A stretch of 64,000 nt of DNA from Erythroxylum novogranatense. Taxonomy: Eukaryota > Streptophyta > Magnoliopsida > Malpighiales > Erythroxylaceae. The stretch spans positions 18,531,120 through 18,595,119 of the forward strand of contig CM057235.1 in NCBI GenBank assembly GCA_029891385.1. The letters are read 5' to 3'. Position 1 is the stretch's first letter; each line of letters starts with the position of its first letter. This document shows, piece by piece, positions 59,294 to 64,000 of this stretch. The translations under genes and the position numbers were made by a program. Under the pieces are notes generated by a model that saw nothing but the letters and a program-made list of their open reading frames with translations, was not told the DNA's origin and did not search any database.

Positions 59294-60252
59294 AGTTCTA
59301 TGATTGGGGTCAAGTATCTTATCTATCAATGCCTTTGCCTTAGGGGAAAACCCAAATGGACAAGTATACTCTGCACAATTTATTTATAATGCAACAAAAA
59401 GAAAAAATAGAAATTCCAAAACTTACTTGTAAGAATATAAAAATTTGCATCATTAAAATTTTAACAAAATAAGAAAAGGTTTCTCATTGGAGTGATAAAG
59501 TAAAGAGGAAAGTCTTTTATGGCCCTTTTTCCATTATACAATAATACAAAAGTTATTGGCAAGTTTTGAATAAAAATCTCCCAAAACTTAATGTGTAGTG
59601 TAGATGAGGGAATCAACATCACTACCTAGGAAAGTCGAACGAGTGCTCTTGCTAATACTCATAAAGCAGCCTACATAATGAGAGATATTAACTAATAGAA
59701 ACAATTTGTAAGAGCCACAAATATGGAACAAGTATGTTTGCTTATGATACTAATGTAAGTTCACAACGCAAATACATAACATATACACTATTCAGAGAAC
59801 AACCTTTTCGAACAAGGTTGGAAGGTTTGTCTCTTCAAATTGAAGATATCCAGCCATTAGAACAAAAAGGATAATACCACATGATCACACATTAACAGCT
59901 GCACCAACAAATCATGTGATCAAGGAAGTAAGTTAAGAGTTAAACATAATTGTTTACCTTCAGATCTCTGTGGTACATGCCCTTACTATAACAATGTGAA
60001 ACTGCATCAACAAGCTGTTGAAAGTACCATCTTGCTTCATTTTCCAGCAATCTTTCATGGTGAACTTGTAAAATGAAATCAACTCAGGGCAAAGTACCAA
60101 TCACCATTGCATAAGGAGTAGAAAATTGGAGATAAGAAAAATGCAAGATGTTGATCATACGCTGATTTATTTTAGTCCCAGGAAAAACTATTAAAGACCA
60201 AAAGATACAATAAACTTACAATTCTATCTAAAAGCTTGTTGTTGGTAACAAA
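59294..60252 (-). pseudogene. CIPK-type (CBL-interacting) protein kinase, broken gene
   Basis: Four kinase exons lie on the minus strand in gene order: about 60222-60252 (VTNNKLLDRI, the VTGGELFDKI region), 59958-60064 ([23 protein letters not shown] with the HRD catalytic loop), 59804-59910 (CGIILFVLMAGYLQFEETN) and 59294-59370 (FGFSPKAKALIDKILDPN). All keep splice-site dinucleotides (for example GTGAGT after the last). The tryptophan of the DVWSCG motif is a TGA stop, and the DFG-to-APE exon between the second and third was not found. CIPKs relay calcium signals from CBL proteins. No N-terminal exon or NAF domain was found. A CACTA element sits in or just upstream of the first visible intron. 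Confidence 0.78.
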
Positions 60253-60340
60253 CTAAAGAACAATATATATCTCTAAATTACTTAATTACTACAATTTGAC
60301 AAGATTGAGAGTATGTTTATGATTGTTCACTACAAGAAAA

Positions 60341-60680
60341 CAAGACATTTTATGACGTTTTAAAAACGACACAAAATGTCCAAAAATGTCGCAGAATATA
60401 TTCTGCGACGTTTTAAAAAACGTCACAAAAAATGTCGCAGAATGTGGTGTAGGCAAAAGGTTTCTGTGATGTTTTATGTAAAACGTCACAGAAAATACTG
60501 ATATTCCGCGACGTTTACAAAAATGTCACTGAAAGTTTAGACAATCTGCGACATTTTTTAAAACTTCACAAAATCTCTAACATTCCGCGACGTTTTAAAA
60601 AAAACGTCGCAGATTGTCTTCCACGATGTTTTTGAAAGCGTCACAGAATGCCTTCTGCGACATTTTTTGTAATATTTTTT
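60341..60680. repeat. CACTA subterminal repeats, left end
   Basis: About a dozen units of TGCGACGTTTT and its complement, often paired as near-perfect hairpins (TGCGACGTTTTAAAAAACGTC). They are typical transposase-binding repeats of CACTA ends. Confidence 0.9.
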
Positions 60681-61147
60681 AATTATTATTTTTTTATTTT
60701 TTCGAAAATCCTTTTAATTTAATAATTTTATATTTTAATAACTATTTTTTAAAATATTATTTTTTAATATTATTTTTTTTAAAACAATTCAATATTATTT
60801 ATAAATTTTATTTATTTATTCTTAAATTTTTATTATAACATTAATTTTAATAATTAGGAGCTGTAAGATCCCATTCTTGTTCACATACATCAACATGAAG
60901 ATTATACATTATCAAATTGGTCAAATGCATATTTCTGATTTACATTGATTTGGATAGAAATGAAAGGGTGCTTGAAATTCTTGTATTTACAAACACGGAT
61001 AAGGAGTCTGTATATATATATTTTTTGGTTTCTTCTGCCAACAAAAATCAATAGCCTGCTGTACAAAAATGGATATAGAAGTCCCATATCATAAAATTGT
61101 TGTCTCAAATCAATGGCTAATAGGAAAAATGCACCTCCTTGACTTGC
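60681..61147. other. AT-rich interior of the CACTA element
   Basis: Long A/T runs (60670-60860), then sequence that may be intron of the captured receptor kinase (60860-61147). No exon recognised. Confidence 0.45.
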
Positions 61148-61512
61148 TCAGATCATCTCACCTAATTGATGGTAATACACTCTTGAAGCATCCAATATAG
61201 TCATGGTCGACCACTTAGTTGCATCTATATAGAGATCAAATTTGGGATATGCACCTTCATCTCCTAAGTCTCCATACAAGAAAGTTGCACAAACAAGATA
61301 CCGCCTTCTCTCTTTGGTGTTAATTGTATAATAATACTTCTTATTTTCTACAGGGAAGTCTCTGCGTGTTTGATATTGCATCCAGTTTCTAGTTGGATTT
61401 TGCACTATTGCTGGTTTTCCATTGTTCATGATACCATTGTCTGAAATCCATGCCAGTCTAGTTTTTGGATCAGTGTAGTTACTTGTAGAAGAGACAGAGC
61501 ATACTATATACC
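61148..61512 (-). pseudogene. Captured malectin-like receptor kinase exon
   Basis: The minus-strand frame encodes SNYTDPKTRLAWISDNGIM, RNWMQYQTRRDFPVENKKYY, KERRRYLVCATFLYGDLGD and YPKFDLYIDATKWSTMTI. These are hallmarks of the extracellular malectin-like domain of plant LRR receptor kinases of the At1g67720 type. The domain normally spans over 300 residues; only its first third is here, with no signal peptide, LRR or kinase part. The frame from 61531 starts in non-homologous sequence. It is open over more than 120 codons, so either capture was recent or decay has been slow. Confidence 0.85.
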
Positions 61513-61603
61513 TGTAACTTAGCAGTTGCACACAATAGAAGAGACAGAGAACAAATACATAACAAAATAAAAGTCTATTGAAGAACAGGAAGACAGAGCA
61601 TAC

Positions 61604-61688
61604 TCTGGAAGTTCGTCAAGCCTCTCCCTCAAGAGTTGTACTTGAGCAACATAAGGTGATTGCACAACAATTGCTTTTGCTCCAACAC
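61604..61688 (-). pseudogene. Captured SMUBP-2-like DNA helicase exon
   Basis: An 85-bp exon flanked by TTTGCAG and GTATGC splice sites encodes GVGAKA and AIVVQSPYVAQVQLLRERL. This is a conserved helicase segment of plant SMUBP-2-like superfamily-1 P-loop ATPases. No other exon of that gene was found. Intact splice sites show DNA-level capture. Confidence 0.8.
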
Positions 61689-61964
61689 CTGCAAAGTTGA
61701 TTCAACAAATGAAGGAACATATCAATCTCAGCCCAAAATATAAGCATAAAGGCATCTAGAACAAGAGAAAAAATGAAAGTCTTCTTTTCAAATGGATGAT
61801 TTCAACATACTTATACAAAGATACATAATATACATTAACAAATGTAAATAGTTGTAATTAGGTGCTCACAATATCCAGAATATTCTTTGCACCCATGTAT
61901 ATGTGCACAATAGCAATAGGACATGTGTGCTTAAAGAACTCCAGAAGAGTGATCTTATATGATA

Positions 61965-62183
61965 TCAAAGAAACATACGAAAGTGTATGTCTTCGCAAGA
62001 ACCATGTTCTAACCTTGTAACAAGTAATTCAACTGCCACTTTCTCTGCCTCTTGCTTGGTTTTAATGTCAAAAGGACTTGCTTTATGAATCCTCATCTCC
62101 TCATTCACATCTTTTGGCTCTTCCATGAGTTTGTTGTTATCAATACTGAAGTTGAGATTTATTTCTTTTCCTGAAAATTTCAA
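61965..62183 (-). pseudogene. Captured coding fragment, family not recognised
   Basis: A 73-codon frame (KLMEEPKDVNEEMRIHKASP, FDIKTKQEAEKVAVELLVTR) has protein-like composition unlike the AT-rich flanks. It lies between the helicase and LUC7 fragments on the same strand. I do not recognise the domain; it may be an exon of one of the neighbouring captured genes or of a fourth gene. Confidence 0.5.
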
Positions 62184-62900
62184 TGATGGAATACTTTAGA
62201 TGTGATGCTTAACTAGTAAACACTAAGAAAGCTGCTTATTCGGTTCCTTTCTTTATGACATGATCAAAGGCAATAATAATTGTAGAAAAAAGGCAAATAA
62301 GAAAATGCAAGAACTGTACTGTAATAGCTTCATTTTTCAAGCAAGTTCAGGCTAATGAATTTCAAAACTTTAAATACTAAAGGAGTGGCGCCTAATTATC
62401 AGACTATAGCTTCAAAAAAATAATGCCCAATTTCCAGTAGCTAAGAAACAGATATTACATAATCAATAGCTGATAAAAGTTGAAAACAGAAGAAATTAAT
62501 TCCAACAAACTACACCAAAAGCAAGCCAAATTTGAAACAAGATAAGCAAATATACAAATACACCTTTACAAAATACTCCTTCCTTGCAGAATAATCATCA
62601 AGAAGCTCGAAACTCCCAAGTTTCCCCTACATAATATACAACTTTACAGGTATACAAACAAATAAGCAAACAGTTAATGATAAGTGATCAAATAAGTACC
62701 CAAAACTGTACCTTTTGGATCTGTTCGGTGGTGATGTTGGTGGGCGGAAGAGAAGCACATCATGGGAATCATCGACTGTGGCTATTTTCTTATCTCAGAA
62801 TGAATTTCAAAAAGCCTTCCCATTTCCTCAAATTCCTCATTAATCAAATGAGGCAACAAAAAGGAGAAGAGCTGGACCAAAATCAAAAGCAAAAACTCAC
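62184..62900. other. CACTA interior, intron-like sequence
   Basis: Non-coding, probably intron of the captured LUC7 and of the unknown fragment. The frame 62677-62904 on the plus strand is antisense to the intron and not supported. Confidence 0.4.
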
Positions 62901-63045
62901 CTAAATCACACTTGGTATTGACAAAGTGGTCATGTGGGCAAAAACGAGCCATATAATACGCACAAACTTCCTTCGAGTCCCATCTTATTTCCTTATACCC
63001 TTCCCTTTCTTCAGCCGTCAAATTGCGATCTAAATAATACACCAT
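62901..63045 (-). pseudogene. Captured LUC7-like first exon
   Basis: The minus strand encodes DRNLTAEEREGYKEIRWD and KEVCAYYMARFCPHDHFVN, then TKCDLG and a GTGAGT donor at 62900. This is the N-terminal region and first zinc finger of LUC7-type U1 snRNP proteins, which act in 5' splice-site selection in the nucleus. The normal MDAxRALLDELMG start is replaced by MVYYLDRN. The rest of LUC7 is missing. Sequence at 63100-63360 may be its promoter and leader. Confidence 0.85.
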
Positions 63046-63405
63046 TCTCACACAAGTCATCAAAACCCAGATATAAAAACGAAAACCCAAAACAAAATTT
63101 AATGACTTTCGATAGAAAGGGATTTAGGGTTTTACGAATTTGAGGAGATTAGGGTTTGATATAGCATGGATTTTAGGAACCAGCGTTGGGACTTGGGGAA
63201 GACGAAACAGTTGAGGGTTTGGGCTAGCTTTGAGTTGCTTACTTGTGTCTGTAGAAACCAATTGAGGATTTTAGGAACCAGCGTTGCGTTTCACTTGCTG
63301 CAGAAAGAAGAAGGTGGAGAGAAAGAAACCAATTTTGGGTGGGAAGAAGGCAGGGAAAAAAAAAGTAGATAAGAAACGCGCGCGAGATGAAAATGTTTTA
63401 ATTAA
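63046..63405 (-). other. Probable captured 5' flank of LUC7
   Basis: No exon. A 20-bp direct repeat (GATTTTAGGAACCAGCGTTG at about 63168 and 63263) and purine-rich sequence are present. Overlapping short frames (63166-63492) are not supported. Confidence 0.4.
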
Positions 63406-63625
63406 AGAAGACGTAAACGTCTTTTGCGACGTTTTATTTAATAAAACGTCATTATTTTTATTTTGTGACGTTTTACTGATAAAACGTCTCAAAAAAGTAT
63501 TATATATTTATGACGTTTTTATAAAACGTCGTAAAAGATTTAAATTTTTCGTTACGTTTTTTAAACGTCATGAAAAGTCTTTACAATTTGTTACATTTTT
63601 AAAAAAAAAACATCGCATATTATAT
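63406..63625. repeat. CACTA subterminal repeats, right end
   Basis: Units such as GACGTTTTATTTAATAAAACGTC and GACGTTTTTATAAAACGTC repeat as hairpins. They mirror the left array but are more AT-rich. Confidence 0.9.
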
Positions 63626-63643
63626 GTTATTCTTGTAGTGGTT

Positions 63644-64000
63644 TTGACAAAATCATCTAGCAGATGGAACTCTTGACTAATGTAAAGAAGAAGAACAAAT
63701 ATATAGCCTTTCATCTGCAAACAAGAGGGAGGTTAGAAGTAAATCAAACTATCAAACATACCAAAGAATTGTGTGAATATCCGATTGAAGAAGTTCATGT
63801 TACGAGAAACATTATACGTCATAGCAGGTGGAAGAGGCTTTACGATGGTTTCGATGCTAAACAAGGCTGGTCCTGATGTTTTATAGGCTCTGGGCAAATA
63901 AAAAAGGTTCCTATTTTGCCTTTTTTCTTTCTTTATGATAATTAAAAGTGGGCTCTTATGAAAAACAAAAGAGATAAAATAGGGGTTCTTTTGTTACTCT
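63644..64000. other. Right flank, upstream side of the broken CIPK gene
   Basis: A minus-strand segment after TTTGCAG at about 63714 (MKGYIFVLLL) could be a ruined piece of the kinase exon before the first visible one, but the match is weak. The open plus-strand frame 63664-63876 and an open minus-strand stretch (PALFSIETIVKPLPPAM) were not identified. Confidence 0.25.

Larger units (their letters stand above)
60328..63640. mobile_element. Non-autonomous CACTA transposon carrying host-gene fragments
   Basis: 3313 bp. It begins CACTACAAGAAAACAAGACA and ends with the inverted form (CACTACAAGAATAACA on the minus strand), with a perfect GTT 3-bp duplication (60325-60327, 63641-63643), diagnostic of CACTA elements. 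Both ends carry inverted subterminal units. The interior has no transposase but holds exon pieces of a malectin-like receptor kinase, a SMUBP-2-like helicase, an unidentified protein and LUC7, all on the minus strand with introns retained. It must rely on transposase from elsewhere. Confidence 0.95.

Noticed and set aside
62677..63492. Plus-strand frames 62677-62904, 62934-63143 and 63166-63372
   Set aside because: They are antisense to the LUC7 fragment or lie in its probable promoter region, and lack domains.
63664..63876. 70-codon plus-strand frame at the right edge
   Set aside because: No recognised domain, and the opposite strand is equally open; it flanks the CACTA insertion and may be intron sequence.
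1..64000. Search for tRNA, rRNA, riboswitch or bacterial operon features
   Set aside because: None seen; all RNA-related signals found are retrotransposon primer sites. The sequence is plant nuclear DNA.

Overview
This window reads as a transposon-packed, AT-rich stretch of a flowering-plant nuclear genome, probably a eudicot. Evidence: Ty1/copia elements of Sirevirus type, an Athila-like Ty3/gypsy element, an L1-type LINE, a CACTA DNA transposon ending in CACTACAAGAA, intron-bearing fragments of plant genes (CIPK kinase, malectin-like receptor kinase, MADS-box, ILR3-type bHLH, LUC7, SMUBP-2-like helicase), and no prokaryotic gene organisation. I found no intact host gene and no rRNA or tRNA gene. 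The species cannot be named from the sequence alone.

Layout. (1) 1-10314: a long gypsy-type LTR in minus orientation, running off the left edge, split by a complete minus-strand copia element (Copia-1, 340-7534, target duplication ATCCT). (2) 10315-12100: pieces of a bHLH and a MADS-box gene, then AT-rich DNA. (3) 12100-13643 and 26356-27360: remnants of an old plus-strand gypsy element whose gag is split by a large Athila-like element (13644-26355, 12.7 kb, target duplication ATTTG). (4) 27365-28445: an old LTR remnant with a degenerate primer site. (5) About 28590-35270: a decayed plus-strand LINE, interrupted by a minus-orientation solo LTR (30915-33202). (6) 35280-37106: LTR-like remnants and unassigned DNA. 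(7) 37107-51739: a minus-strand Sirevirus-like copia element (Copia-2) with an extra envelope-like reading frame after pol. It is interrupted by two gypsy-type solo LTRs, one in its 3' LTR (37462-39743, duplication GTGAG) and one in integrase (45648-48606, duplication TACCA). (8) 51745-57700: very AT-rich old repeats, including a direct-repeat pair and a CACTA-like subterminal array. (9) 57720-64000: a broken CIPK-type kinase gene on the minus strand, invaded by a 3.3-kb non-autonomous CACTA element (60328-63640, duplication GTT). That element carries exon pieces from at least three recognisable host genes plus one unidentified coding piece.

Nothing here works as an operon. The order of events can be read from the nesting: the old gypsy gag predates Athila; the LINE predates its solo LTR; Copia-2 predates both of its solo LTRs; the CIPK gene predates the CACTA insertion. 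Every retroelement reading frame is broken by stops, frameshifts or insertions. The points most worth following are the multi-gene capture inside the CACTA element and a near-identical palindromic motif (core ATAAGTCGA) arrayed in LTRs of two unrelated retroelement families.
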